A stretch of 64,000 nucleotides of DNA from Amblyomma americanum (Eukaryota > Arthropoda > Arachnida > Ixodida > Ixodidae): the NCBI RefSeq assembly GCF_052857255.1, contig NC_135497.1, positions 179,417,745-179,481,744 of the forward strand. Reading direction: 5' to 3'. Positions 40,876 through 51,996 of this stretch are shown in pieces. The notes under the pieces were generated by a model. The model was not told the origin of the DNA and ran no database searches. It saw nothing but the letters and a program-made list of their open reading frames with translations. A program made the translations under genes and the position numbers. The first letter of the stretch is position 1. The number at the start of each line of letters is the position of its first letter.

Positions 40876-41650
40876 TAGGATAGGATAGGATAAACTTTAT
40901 TGCTCTAGTTTCTGTACACATCAGAGTTCAGAGGTCGTCTTCATCTTGCGATGTCTTCGCCCTCTTCAGCGGGTCTTCACCCTCTTCAGCGGGGCCCTCT
41001 TCGGGGGCCCATTGGATCTGGCAGCTTTCACAGCATGTTGTACCAGCCTTCGTTGGAAGGCTGGATTGTGGCTGGAAAGCGCTTCCTCCCACTGCTCCCG
41101 ACACGGTTCTTTCTGATTATGGAAACTATAATTGTCCTTGCACTCTCACGTTGTGTGATACACCGTGGGTCTGCCTCCGCATTTGGGGCACGTGTCCCTG
41201 TACTGCGTTGGATACATCTTATTTAAAAAGATTAGCTAGGGTTTCTGTTTGGATTCTCCTCCATAGGACCGCCTCTTCCTGAGTGAGGCTAGAGTGCGGT
41301 TCCGGATATCTTTTCCTTACCCCCCTGTAGTAATTCGTGATTTCTGGGAAGGCGGGAATTACGTTTTCTGAGGCCCCGTTCGGGATGAGTGGATGAGAGG
41401 CTCCGTTCGTGTAAGACAGCGGCACTGACTGATCTTTTGTGCGGGTCCTTCGGAGTCGGCCGAACCTAATGCTTCACTCGGCGCCCCCTTCATGCTGGCG
41501 ACCTGTGCGACCGCACTGGTCGCCCACCCCAAAGGCCGGCACTGCATACGAGGACTGTTGACAAGCCAAGAGTTTTCTCAGTGGCTTTCTTTCCTACAAC
41601 GCAGACGGCTAATCTGAACATTAAGAGACAGCGGCTAACCCCGTCTTTCG
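40876..41650 (-). mobile_element. LINE 3' end with (TCCTA)n tail
   Basis: Minus strand: HSSLTQEEAVLWRRIQTETL, then ANLFKMYPTQYRDTCPKCGG (a CCHC-type C-terminal region of RNase H-bearing LINEs) and a tail AATAAAGTTTATCCTATCC that ends in repeated TCCTA at 40878-40898. Upstream pieces show more frameshifts. 5'-truncated. Confidence 0.75.
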
Positions 41651-42127
41651 ATCGGGTGGTTCCGGGACAATTCTGTGAAGTCAGAATCAATGCATGGAAG
41701 AAACCGTAGATGTGAAATCTCAGGCATCAGTGGACAAGTTGAAAGAAACTGGTGTCCTCGGTGGCATGACGGTCCGCTCCTACGTTGCTCACGGGAAGCG
41801 GACTACAACCGGAGTTATCGCATGATGTTGGCCCGGGGACAGATGACAAGGACCTCTGGACGCTGGTCAGTTCTACGGCCCGGATGGTTTACATTCATCG
41901 TTTCGGCCGCTCCAAGTGTGCCAAGTTGATTTCTGAAACTGACTCTCTCCCATATCTTACGTCAAGGTGGACTATGTTAGGCATCCTGTCCACCTGTCTG
42001 TTCCAAGGCCTGTTCAGTGCCACAAGTCCCTTTACCAAAGCCGTAGTAATGTAGAGGTAGCACAACTCCGGCAGCATCAAACAGTTTGGAGGTTTTTGTG
42101 CCACCTTCACCAGACGATCACTAAAAC

Positions 42128-43521
42128 ATGCTATTCACGATGCCTGAACTAGACGCTGCTCTTTCTTCGTGTAGGCGTTCATCTCTCTCTCACCTTTGCA
42201 TGGAAGGCCGAACTGTGCTACTCAGTTACTACAATGGTACTTGGGCTTCCGGAATTGTTCCAGAACACTGGAAGATCAGCCGCCTGATTGCTCTTTTGAA
42301 GCCTGGAAAGCCTGCTTATGAGCTTACCTCATACCGGCCAGTTACATTAGCAAGCTGCGTCGGTAAGGTTATAGAGCGAATGGTGCTGGCGCGGCTAGAA
42401 TGGTTTTTAGAGCAGAATGCTCTCTATCCAGACATGATGACTGCGTTCCGGCGGGGTCGTTCTTCGATTGACAGCGTAACCGGCCTCATATCGACAGTGG
42501 AACATGGAAAACGTAGTCGCCGACTCGTCGCTGCTGTCTTCTTAGACAACAAAGGGGCCTACGATAACGTACTTCATGACGCCATTCTCGATGCCCTTAA
42601 CGACATGGGCGTTGGCGGTCGGATGTACTCGTGGACTGTGAGCTACCTCAACGGCCGATCCGTTTACATGTCCACGCTTGATGGAGAGACTACCGTCGTC
42701 AGGCTTGCCGTGGAGTTCCTCAGGGATGAGTTCTCAGCCCAACGCTACTTAACGTGGCGTTGATTGGACTGGTGAGTGAACTTCCCACTCACATCCACAT
42801 CAGTGCATATGCTGATGATATCTGCATCTGGGCTTCGGGTTCGACACGTCCGCAAATGCGCGCGAGATTACAACATGCCGTGTCATCTACTTCAAGGCAG
42901 CTACGCCGTCTGGGTTTGCACTTAGCAGCTGAAAAATGTGCTGCGGTCGCATTCACACGCAAGTCTGTCTGCCGCTACCCGGTAACACTACCCACCACAG
43001 CTAGATTTTTGGGCATTATCATTGACCGCGATCTGTCATAGTCGAAGCATATAAATATGCTAAAGAAAAGACTCTCTCTTTTGCCATGTCCTTCGCTTCG
43101 TAGCAGGCATTAAACGAAGCCCAACGGAGCGCTTCTTGCTAAAACTTTACTATACTCTCTTTATAGCTAGGTTGCATTCGTTACAGCCTTCCTGTACTCT
43201 CTACCATGAGCATATCCTGCTTGCAGACATTACAGAGTGTTCAAGCACAGGCGCTCAATGTGTGCCTCAGATTACCACGTTGTGCTTCGAACAAAGGCAC
43301 GATTGAGGAAGCTCGTTCATGCCCAATCTCGATCTACCTCTCCCACGAGCGACTTCGTGTATATTTACGCGCGCTTACACGGCACCGCTGTCACCAGCTC
43401 ATGAAGATTTTTGATGAGCGACCGGTCAGCAGTTTAGCACGCGCACTGCGCTGCCATCAATCCCAATTGCCACCAGACTATACCCTGCCGCATCATCCCT
43501 TGCAGCCACCATGGGTGATGG
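42128..43521 (+). pseudogene. R1-like LINE reverse transcriptase
   Basis: RT blocks in order: GTWASGIVPEHWKISRLIAL, ELTSYRPVTLASCVGKVIER, MMTAFRRGRSSIDSV, AAVFLDNKGAYDNVLHDAI and YLNGRSVYM. A shift near 42740 is followed by HISAYADDICIWASG with the YADD catalytic box (42797-42840) and TTARFLGIIIDRDLS. A stop follows at 43041. Thumb sequence (VQAQALNVCLRLPRCAS) continues from 43206. The first Asp block reads DNKGAYD where most elements have D-K-AFD. Long intact frames suggest modest age, but it is broken. Confidence 0.88.
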
Positions 43522-43743
43522 TGTTGCGTCGGCACAGCCGCCACGAACACCACGCCGGAGCACGCTGGGGCACGCCGGGACGGCGGCCTGAAAAAGAAGA
43601 GACACATACGGACACAGACGCGGACCGACGTTGAGAGCCCCTTTTATTCAGAGCTCGGCGCCTTAAATAGACTAAGAGCCGCTAATACAGAGCCTCTTGA
43701 GGTGAGTAATCTATGGTCTCGAAACCGAAACCACGATATATCA
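43522..43743 (-). repeat. 3' LTR of the older element, 222 bp
   Basis: On the minus strand it starts TGATATATCGTGG after a purine run (AAAAAAAGAGGGGAA). It has CTATTTAAGG as a TATA-like site and AATAAAAG as a polyadenylation signal, and it ends CGACGCAACA. The boundary with LINE sequence is sharp at 43521/43522. Confidence 0.75.
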
Positions 43744-44246
43744 TTCCCCTCTTTTTTTAAAAATAATTGTGGAAGCAGCAAACTTATACATTTGTTAACG
43801 GAAAAAATTATACAATAGTAATACTTTTTTAACAGAAGGTCGGGGAAGCAACATCCTTATACATCTATTAATGATATACATTCATTTGACATTGTAACTG
43901 CAAATCTCTCCCCCCTTGTGGAACAAAAAGCACAAAATATAGCACTCGGTAAAAAGAAAAAAAAATTAACATGTGGCAACCCAGTGGACTGCTAGCCCAC
44001 AAACATATCTGAACACCTGTCTAGGTGTGGCACATGGAAATGCAAGTAAAAATTCGTTGGAGGCACTTAGATATCTCTTAACTGCGGGAAGGCGACAGCC
44101 GTTTGCATCTCATTGCACTGATTTGAATTTGAGCGATGACGTCACGCTGCGAATGCGCAGTTGTTGCTTGGCGGCGGATCGCACCCCCCGCCACAGTGGG
44201 CAGTTTGCTCACAGTCCAGTTGGCAGGTTGTGATCACGTTACAACG

Positions 44247-44400
44247 TCACGTGACCTATGTAACGGACGGACACGATCACGTGACCTAGGATGCAACGGA
44301 CGGACACTGTGAGGCCGCCTAGGATGTAACGGACGGACACGGTCACGTGATGTAGGATGTAACGGACGGACATCGCGAGGTCACGTGACCGGATGGACGG
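44247..44400. repeat. 31-38-bp tandem repeat, about 4.5 units
   Basis: Units start at 44247, 44278, 44310, 44343 and 44381. The core is TCACGTGACCTAGGATGTAA followed by CGGACGGACAC. Four units contain CACGTGA, an E-box. It lies in the 3' UTR of the older LTR element, where it was probably amplified. Confidence 0.9.
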
Positions 44401-44621
44401 TCGCTGCGAGTATGAGCCATTAAAGCTTTTCGCCTTAATATGAACACATGAGAAATATGAGCACGACACATAATCATGGAACAAAATCTTTTAGGTGGCG
44501 CGGTTTCTGGTGCCGCCTTTTTGACCGCCGAGGCAACTGCGATACATGAAGGTGCGTACCCACTATAGGTGCCAGCAATGGCTGCGAAGTTGCTTTCGAG
44601 CTTTGCTGCTTAGTTAAGCAC

Positions 44622-45506
44622 TGTCACATATTTAAGGAGCCTAAATTAAATTTTAAAGTAAAAAGGTGTGAAGAAGACGACGCGAATTAACTGAAGAATA
44701 AAGAAGAGGAAGAAGAAGCATTCGGTGAGGTGGAGGGAGATGATTGGTGGAGAAGCATTCGGTGAGGTGGAGAGAGATGATTGGTGGAGAAGAGAAGACG
44801 ACGACGACAAGGCATACTTGGACTAACACCGAGGCTATAAAAGGGCGAGTGAGAGCGAGGCCCGGGTGGGGGGGGGGCAGCAGAGAAGCGGAGGCTCCGG
44901 CGGGTCAGGGACACTTTGGCTGGAAGAGAGCGACGCCGGCTACTGCTCCGGTGAGCTCGCGTTCTACGACTCCGCATCGTGGACTTCCTGCCGTGCCTGC
45001 GCCCATTCCGCGGAGTCAACAGAGGACGCTACCACCTGCTATGGCCAGGGGTGTCTCCAGCGCTGTTGCCACCCATCCGGGTGGTGCCCCCAACGCCAAC
45101 AACACCGACATCACCTCCACGGGCGCTTGGACCGGGAGCTTGTACGACACAGCCAGCGACGCCGCCAGCGAGGCCAGACCAAGCGCGTCGAACGCCGCCA
45201 GCGACGCCAGCCCAAGTACGGCGAACGCCGCCTCGACGCCGCCTGCTGGATCCATACAACGCCGCAGCCACACCGAACCAACCGTGAGCACGAACGCCGA
45301 CCGCTAATAGAACACTAGTAGTAGACGCTAGTAGCAGTGTGCCCGGGTCGTGTGTATTTGTAGTCTGTGTTTTGTGTTAGTTTTGTTAGTTTTGTGTTCT
45401 AGTGTGTGTGTGCCACGTAGGGTGTATTAAATGTGCGTTTGTGTGGGTGCACCCGTCGCCTAGTCCATTCTTTCGGTCCGAGTGTTCTCCGGAGAGATCC
45501 GTGACA
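44622..45506 (+). mobile_element. Solo LTR, 885 bp, with perfect target duplication
   Basis: Starts TGTCACATATTT and ends GATCCGTGACA, so the ends are inverted (TGTCAC/GTGACA). The 5-base duplication AGCAC flanks it at 44617-44621 and 45507-45511. Inside are GGCTATAAAAGGGC (a TATA box at about 44833), a 37-bp direct duplication at 44715-44788 and GTATTAAATG (a possible polyadenylation signal, about 45424). The size and 5-bp duplication fit gypsy or BEL. The orientation was chosen from the TATA-to-polyA order. Confidence 0.88.
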
Positions 45507-46089
45507 AGCACCCACCAGGCAAAACTGCGGGCGGGGGTAGCGCCTTGACATCTGAGCTTCCCCGCTCACTGAAGTGCCCCTCAGACGACTTTGAAGACGA
45601 AGAACAAGATTCAAACGAGTCCGAAGATTCAGTGGCGCGCCCTTCAGGAACAGCTGGGAGCGATGACTTATGAAAAACTGCATGTGAGCACGAAGGCTCA
45701 GAGACGTGAGTGTTAGGTGTTTAAGAGAAAGCATGGGGACTGCGCACATCACTCATTCGTTGTGAAGGTGCCTGTATTGACACATTAGGATCAGTTACAC
45801 GCCTATCAGGCGAAAGAAGAGCATCATGTTGGCTGGGCACCACAGCTGGATGTAGAACTGGTGCCTGAATAGAATATTCCTCAGATCCTATGGAGCCCTC
45901 AGCAGTCGGTGCTGTAAGCGTAGCATTTTGACTGGGCACGTCAGTCGGAATTTGAACGCGTACGTAATCATCTCGCCTTCCGACTGAAGACGATTGCACT
46001 GCAGGAATGGGATTAGCTACCGAGGTAGGAATCTCATATTAAAAGGTCTGAGAGCTTTACTGTAACAAAGGAGCACTGTCAGAGGACTG

Positions 46090-46640
46090 TCTATGTGCCT
46101 GGCATACTAAAGAAATCTGTGATGCCTGTTAGCGGACTGTAGCAATTAACTTGCTCTTGCCTACATCTGGTCAGAATACCAAAGCTGTGTGCACGTATAC
46201 ACTGATGGATCTGCGTCACTAAAGGCATCGACAGCAGCTTTGGTAATCCCCACTCAGCAGACGACTCGGAGATTTTTTAGGGCACAATTCTGGTTCAACC
46301 GCTGCAGAGCTAACGGCCCTTCGGGAAGCGATTCGCCACATCTGCGAAGAACCGCCTCAGGAGTGATGCATTCACAGACTATAAACCTGCGCTACAAATT
46401 TTGGGATGCTTCCTACGCCATACCGCCTACCAGTCTCTGGCTCTTGATATCTCTCGAGTCTTTTCATCCGCTCAGGAAAAAGACCACCGTATAGTGTTCC
46501 AGTGGATCCCTGGACACTGCGGACTCGATGGAAATGAGACCGCCGACACTGAAGCAAGGAGCGCCTTCAGCAGTGGCCTGCGCACAGATGTGCCATTCTC
46601 TAGACCAACACCACATGTCTCCTTTCGGGATCTATGAGGA
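46090..46640 (+). pseudogene. R1-like LINE RNase H remains
   Basis: Begins YVPGILKKSVMPVSG, then AYIWSEYQSCVHVYTDGSAS (the first Asp of RNase H) and, after shifts, DISRVFSSAQEKDHRIVFQW and IPGHCGLDGNETADTEA, the last carrying the His-Asp end motif. It is the continuation of 42128-43521 across the insertion. Confidence 0.85.
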
Positions 46641-47216
46641 ATGCGATGGCTAGATACTTGGCCCTGCCAGACACTCGACACATCCGCCTTAAACGGCTAG
46701 ATCCGGCAAGGGCCTTTTCTGTTCCTCGCGGAATACCGCGCCCTATTGCATGCATAATACATAGGTTACGTTTAAACGTCGCCTTCACGCGCAAAGTCCT
46801 TGCACTTAATTGGACAAGCGGACTACCCAGACTGTTCCACATGTGGCGTGCTAGAGGGTGCAGAGCATGTTTTAGTGGCGTGCCCAGCATATGCTCGAGA
46901 AAGACTCATGCTATATAGAATCTACTTTGAAATCTTTTGACACCAGGCCCCTCTGGGTGGATTTGATGCTCGGTGCTTGGCCAGATAATTCGAAAACTCT
47001 AAAGGCAACGTGGGCGCTCCCACGCTTTTTAAGCGAAACGGGCCTTGACTCGCACTTTTAATGTTAAGAAATGTGCCGTCTTTTTTCATCTGCCTTCTAT
47101 CATGATCACCCCCCATCGTGACCCTCTTTTTTCTCCTCTTCCCGTTCCCTAGTGCAGAGTAGCAGGCCAGATATTCCTTTTTCCGTCCAGCCTCTCTGCC
47201 TTCCCGTCAATAAGTC

Positions 47217-47259
<43 letters not shown>
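47217..47259. repeat. (CT)n microsatellite at the LINE 3' end
   Basis: About 20 CT units. They follow directly on the R1-like LINE and probably mark its 3' terminus. Confidence 0.9.
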
Positions 47260-47262
<3 letters not shown>

Positions 47263-48382
47263 CAAGGTCAAACTTTCGGCCCCGCTGACGGCTCAAAAAG
47301 CTGGCGTAGTGAAGCTTTTCGCTTCAAAACGAACAGACAAATGAACGTACACATACTGCGGTCATGCCTCCGGTACAGTGCCTAGAATACCTCCGGAGCG
47401 TAATGAAAATATGCCGCCACTGTCTGGAAGACGTTGAAGTAACGAGCGTTAGCTGTTTGATAGCGTAATCTATCGTCCATGCGGTCCAAAATATCGGCGG
47501 CTATGGCTGACGTCGCAGGCGCCATGTTAAGCCTAACAATACCTAAATATTAACCTAATTAGGCGATATTAGTGCCTAACATGTACTCATAGAGCCCGTT
47601 ACGAATAGCTAATAATTATACCATGACGTCATCGGTCACTTAATTATATGCAGTGAAACCTAACCGTAACTAAATGTTAACTTCATTAATTAACATTGGT
47701 GTCTAACGTGTTCGATTCATCCGGGGGATTCCAAATATCTAATTCGTTTTATGATGACTTCATTAATTACTAAGCTATAAGCGAGCAAACATAGTCACGT
47801 GGCTAGTTAATTATGACGCCACAAAATCAGTGACCTCACCAATCAATCACCAATTCGATATACTGATGACGTCACCAAACAATCGCCAATTAGGTTGCTA
47901 TATCGATTTACTATGGGCGCCGCCATCTTGAATTCCTCGGACTTGAAAAATTTCACGCCGAATGGAGGTGGTAGCAGACCCCAAGGACGCGAAAAACGTG
48001 CTCTTAAAAACCGAGCTGAACCAAGCTGAACCCGCGAGGCTCCGCCTTCTTTCCCCACGGCTGCTGAAGAATACTTAGGTTCGGCTCAGTCGCGGATATC
48101 CATAGAGGAGGCGTGCCCTGGCCGTCCCGGCCGTCCCTGCGTTCTTATGTCTGTTGTATTTTGCTTACTATAAGTATCCACAAAGGTGCGTAAAGGTAAT
48201 GTTTTATATCTTATCTCAACATCTGAGTTCTTTTTTTGCGCCATATATTCTAAATAACAAATTATTGGCTATCGGCGAGGTAGTAAATACGTTTGCCATG
48301 TGACTACGTTCCTTTGGCTCCATGATTTGGCCCTTCGGCTGGTCGTCTCTGCTGCCGTTTCCGTCGTCATCGTTGTCGTTGA
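47260..48382. other. Non-coding; AT-rich repeats and a YY1-like site
   Basis: The 47520-47880 part is AT-rich, with recurring TTAATTA, CCTAAC and GACGTCA motifs and looks like an old repeat. At 47919-47929 GCCGCCATCTT is a perfect reverse match to the YY1 core AAGATGGCGGC. The stretch 48080-48380 is more GC-rich and may be promoter or UTR of the next feature. Confidence 0.4.
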
Positions 48383-48530
48383 AGTTCAAGCAGTGCGGAA
48401 TGCACTGCTGTGAACTCTGCTGAACAAGATAAGTACCTCTGCCTGGTGTGCAATGCTGTGTTCACCTATAAGAGCACACGGAGGCGGCACGTACGAAAAC
48501 AGCATCTTGACGTTGCCTCGTTAGCATGTG
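48383..48530 (+). CDS. Possible exon with one C2H2 zinc finger
   Basis: An open frame from 48383 (after TGA) reads AEQDKYLCLVCNAVF, then TYKSTRRRHVRKQHLDVASL. The Cys-x2-Cys-x12-His-x4-His spacing is a correct C2H2 finger, which usually binds DNA. There is no in-frame ATG, so it would need an upstream exon or be an internal exon. A donor-like GTATTT follows at 48531. It could also be a remnant of a transposon-borne finger. No neighbour exon was found. The finger itself is clear; that it is a gene is uncertain. Confidence 0.35.
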
Positions 48531-49329
48531 GTATTTGCTCTCCACCGTGGTGGCTTGTTGCGGCACCCCGAGTAGGTCCACGGGCTTGTTCTTAGGTGTA
48601 TATCAAGCTCAAGTTCTCTTCCTTGGCATGTAAGCTATAAAAATAATGTTCATCTTGTGCAAGAAGGCCCCCCAGTGTTTTGTGTCAATAGGTTGTAGTA
48701 ATGTACGGTAGTAGAGAAGACTGCACAAGCTGCGCATTTGTTGTGATTGGTCCGACTAGGAGACAATTTTGCAGGAAGTTGGCGAAAGGGTTGTTATAAA
48801 GAAAATAGACACATAATGCAGTTTTGCGTAAGTTCAGGCACATTTATTTTGTTTTTTGATGCTGGTGTATGCCAACCTTCCATTTGCAACGAGCCAAAAA
48901 CGAGATTACAGCAGTAAAAGCGCGGAGCAGACCATGACATAGCAGTCTGTTTCAAGAAGCATGCTGCAGGTGTGGAAATCTCCAGTGCACATGTACGGAT
49001 TTTTTCTTATGCGCACGACTGGACATCATATGCATGCGGTTGTGCAGTAGGGTCTGTGGAAAAGGGATGAAACAGTTCATGAGCCAGTCAGTGAGGATCC
49101 ATTTGCTGTTTTGTCATCTGCATATGACAATTCATTCCTTGTGAATGGGCCTGAGACACTATTAGAGCATTCAAGGTGACATGGTTCAGTAGAAAGACTC
49201 AAATGTGTTAGGAGGAACTGACATTGAACTTGCTGGTCTTACATGCAAAGTCAATAAAAAGACATCAGCTGACACAAAAGTGGATGCATTGGTCATGAAT
49301 ACATTGGCATGCTTGGTGAGATTATCAGG
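48531..49329. other. Nothing recognised
   Basis: No gene or repeat family was seen between the zinc finger and the repeat at 49330. Confidence 0.5.
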
Positions 49330-49415
49330 GAATCATAATTATCGTCAGTCTGACTACGCCCACTGCAGGGCAAAGGCCTCTTCAATGTCTCTCCAATTAA
49401 CCCTGTGGACAGAGA
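49330..49415 (+). repeat. Short dispersed repeat (GACTACGCCCACTGCAGGGC type)
   Basis: GACTACGCCCACTGCAGGGC, then AAAGGCCTCTTCAATG and CTCCAATTAACCCTGT. A diverged copy lies at about 52580-52660 (ATTACGCCCAAAGAAGGGTG, AAGGCCTCTCCCGTG, TTAACTCTGTCC). It probably is the end of a retroelement family. Confidence 0.7.
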
Positions 49416-50277
49416 AGAGAAATCACAAATCTCCTGAACGCTTGAAGGAAGCTGGCAGTCGACACATTTGTTACTTGTTCAAGACGTGTTGTTCATGTGA
49501 CAGCACATGTGAAGAGGAGAATGTGTGGCTATTCGTTTCTGCCTTGATCTTTATAGTTGAGTGGACCAGCAAGGCAATGTATGTGCCTGTCCCCTAGAAA
49601 GGCAGCGATTGTGTTACTCTTTCGAGAGGTAAAGGAGCAGCTGCTTCAGTGACTGCTCTACTGTTTCTTTCGGCGGTCACAGGTCACACATTTTTTGAGC
49701 ACCTTTTTTACCATTTGACTACCCTTATTTACCCAGAGCTGCTCTCTGTAGACGAGCATGTAAACGGTGTCTGTGCATTCCATGAACTAATCGCTCGATG
49801 AACAGATGGTGTGTTGGGAGAACAACCAGATGCTTTGCATTGTAGGAAAGCTCGGCATACTTGAGACGTTCCCCAACTCTTAATATTTCATAACTATCTA
49901 AGAAGACATTGAGGTCATGCTTTGGAAAGCAGTTCGGTATTTGTGCTGAGCTATGAATTCAACGCGGTTCTTCGAAGAAGTCCTCGCATTGTACCTCTCT
50001 GATCAGATATATTTGAGTGCTGTCTTCTGCTGTCAGATTTCCCTTCTTTCTCTTGGTAGCATGCCTCTAGTTGTGTAGAAATCATCTCACCGAGGTGACA
50101 ACTCAGACCAGCTTGGACAGGGGAGCTCTTTTGTTTAAAAAGCAAAACAGATTCTCCCGCCTTTTGTGTCACACTGTAAACATGAACTGGCTTCTTTTCT
50201 TCATCTGCGGTTTTATTCTCACTGATGATTTAGTAATGTGGCCAGTTAGTAGTGGGTTCATGGAGCCAAGGAGTCCC
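49416..50277. other. Nothing recognised
   Basis: No convincing gene was found. It borders the BEL fragment on its 3' side and may include further decayed BEL sequence. Confidence 0.4.
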
Positions 50278-50975
50278 TCACCACCAAATCGTTGTTGATA
50301 TGAGCACCTCGGGGGAAATTCGCCGAGTAAGGAGGTCAGCCGCGATTTCTGCTCCTGAACAGTAGTTCCAGGAGTATGGATCTGGATCAGATGTCTGGGT
50401 TTCCAACACGCGGTTGGTGACGAAAGGTTTTCGCTGTTTAGCAGAACCCCTCACCCAGTGAAGTGCGATTGTTGAATCTGTGCAGAGAAACCAATTTTCC
50501 ACTTTGAGGCTGTGCGATCAAGTCAAAGTAGTCTTCTAGCCTGGTACCCATTAGCATTAACATTAATTAAAATATTTGGAGGGAAAGCTGCTTCAGTGGG
50601 GCCACCCTCGATTTGGATGGACAAGATCAGTGTCAGCCTGCCCTGTCCACATGAACGCACGTATGCAACGACTCCATATGCCTTGGGGCTTGCATCTGTG
50701 AAGTTGTGGATCTCCAATTCGTCATCAGCGGCATTATGGCACCATCTTGGGAACAGTTCTCTCTGTTAAGTTGTGCAGCGTTGTGTGCCACTTCGGCCAT
50801 ATTGTTTGTACCTCTTCAGGCAACATGCATCCCAGTCAACGCCTAGTTCCCAAAGTGTCTGGAACATCAAATTAGCTGTCACAGTCACTGGAGAGGTAAG
50901 ACCGAGGGGATCGTAAATGGGAACTGATGCCTGGAGGATAAACCTTTTCGGGTTTTAGTTGCGGTCTAAGAATTC
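50278..50975 (-). pseudogene. BEL/Pao retrotransposon pol fragment (RT end and RNase H)
   Basis: Minus strand order: ILQASVPIYDPLGLTSPVTV (about 50940-50890) and FQTLWELGVDWDACCL, the post-RT segment typical of BEL/Pao; IHNFTDASPKAYGVVAYVR (50710-50655), the first Asp of the RNase H; WFLCTDSTIALHWVRGSA (50500-50440); then YSWNYCSGAEIAADLLTRR (50370-50310). The lineage is clear from the FDPLGL and TDASP-AYG motifs. No LTR was located. A shift near 50790 and loss of a conserved segment near 50550 show that it is dead. Confidence 0.85.
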
Positions 50976-51551
50976 CAAAATGGGTTTTCACCGAAAAGGC
51001 CAAGTGATCTCTTTTATCCCATATACGCCACAAGCAGCATACAACACCATTGATTATGGGCTAACAAAAAACACTAAAAGGTGCAAAACCAGTGCACCCG
51101 CGCCGCAGTTCACTCTCAGTACAGCGCAACACCACGATAGTGTCTGAACTTCTCAATGCTACAGCAGAAGGGAGATCCCGGCGGTTCCACCAGTGTCATG
51201 CTACGCTCTGCTAGCCACGGTACAACAGGCACTGCTAATGACGCAACTGCATTCACACACATGCTAGCGCTACAATGATCAAATGGAGCTTGGCTGCTCT
51301 ACCCAATAACAATCCAATGCTAGGACTGTAAGATGAAACACAGGGATGCACTCCGCCGCAACAGACCTCGTAAGGATACTCGAGCCTCAACGCTACACAA
51401 ATGATGAGCTGGAGGTGTTGTAACTTGCAACCGCTCAAGCTGGATGTGTTCAGACCACTGTGCTAGATCCAGGAAGGAGGTTGCTAGCTCTGAGCACGAT
51501 CCATGAATGTCTCGCCTATGGCTGGTCCGTGCCGCCGGACTCTGAAGTGTA
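50976..51551. other. Nothing recognised
   Basis: Non-coding DNA between the BEL fragment and the Tc1-type element. Confidence 0.5.
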
Positions 51552-51996
51552 CAGTCTAGCGCGATTTGAAGGTTATCGCGCGAGCGTCGACCAGCCTAGC
51601 CCTCCAGTCACCTAGCGGCCGATTTTGGAACAGGAAAAATCATGATTTCGCACTCTTCTCTTCCTTGTTCGCTGTTCCATGCAACAAGCTTCACCCCCGC
51701 GACGAAATCACCACCCTTACTCTCTATTCTAACCTTTCCATTGGTTGCGATAACGTGTGGACTTGGTTACCTCGTATCTTCGCGGGCGATAACAAAATTG
51801 GTGGGAAAGATCTAGTAAAGCCAGTGCTTGGCACTTCTTGATTTGAACCACTTTGAAGTTGGAAAAATATAAAACCGCAACATCGCCTCGTCATATTGTA
51901 TTTGTCCACCAATAACATTCCGCGAAACATTTTTGCATGAGGGTATATAACTGCTGCAATGATCGATGCGATCCCAGACCACTTGTCGCAAGGAAA

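Larger units (their letters stand above)
43522..46089 (-). mobile_element. Older LTR retroelement remnant, itself split by a solo LTR
   Basis: Minus strand, right to left: a Pro/Ser-rich coding remnant (about 46000-45512; RRDDYVRVQIPTDVPSQNAT, SIQAPVLHPAVVPSQHDALL), a stop (RPQFCLVGA then TAA) formed once the solo LTR is removed, a long 3' UTR (44616-43744) and an LTR at 43743-43522. The 5' portion and 5' LTR are gone. The class (gypsy, BEL or copia) is not certain because no catalytic domain remains. Confidence 0.6.
41680..47259 (+). mobile_element. R1-like LINE, interrupted by an LTR element at 43522-46089
   Basis: Left part 41680-43521 holds the reverse transcriptase; right part about 46090-47259 holds RNase H, a zinc-knuckle region (GAEHVLVACPAYARERLML) and a 3' end of CT repeats. 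The protein reads from PHHPLQPPWVM on the left to YVPGILKKSVMPVSG on the right, which is the expected order, so the two parts are one element. The endonuclease is missing. Confidence 0.85.

Noticed and set aside
44239..44484. Minus-strand frame with repeated SVRYIL peptides
   Set aside because: It is the translation of a 32-bp tandem repeat with no independent support.
44744..45307. 187-codon plus-strand open frame rich in Ala, Ser, Thr and Pro
   Set aside because: It lies wholly inside the solo LTR and downstream of its TATA box; low complexity and GC-rich repeats explain it.
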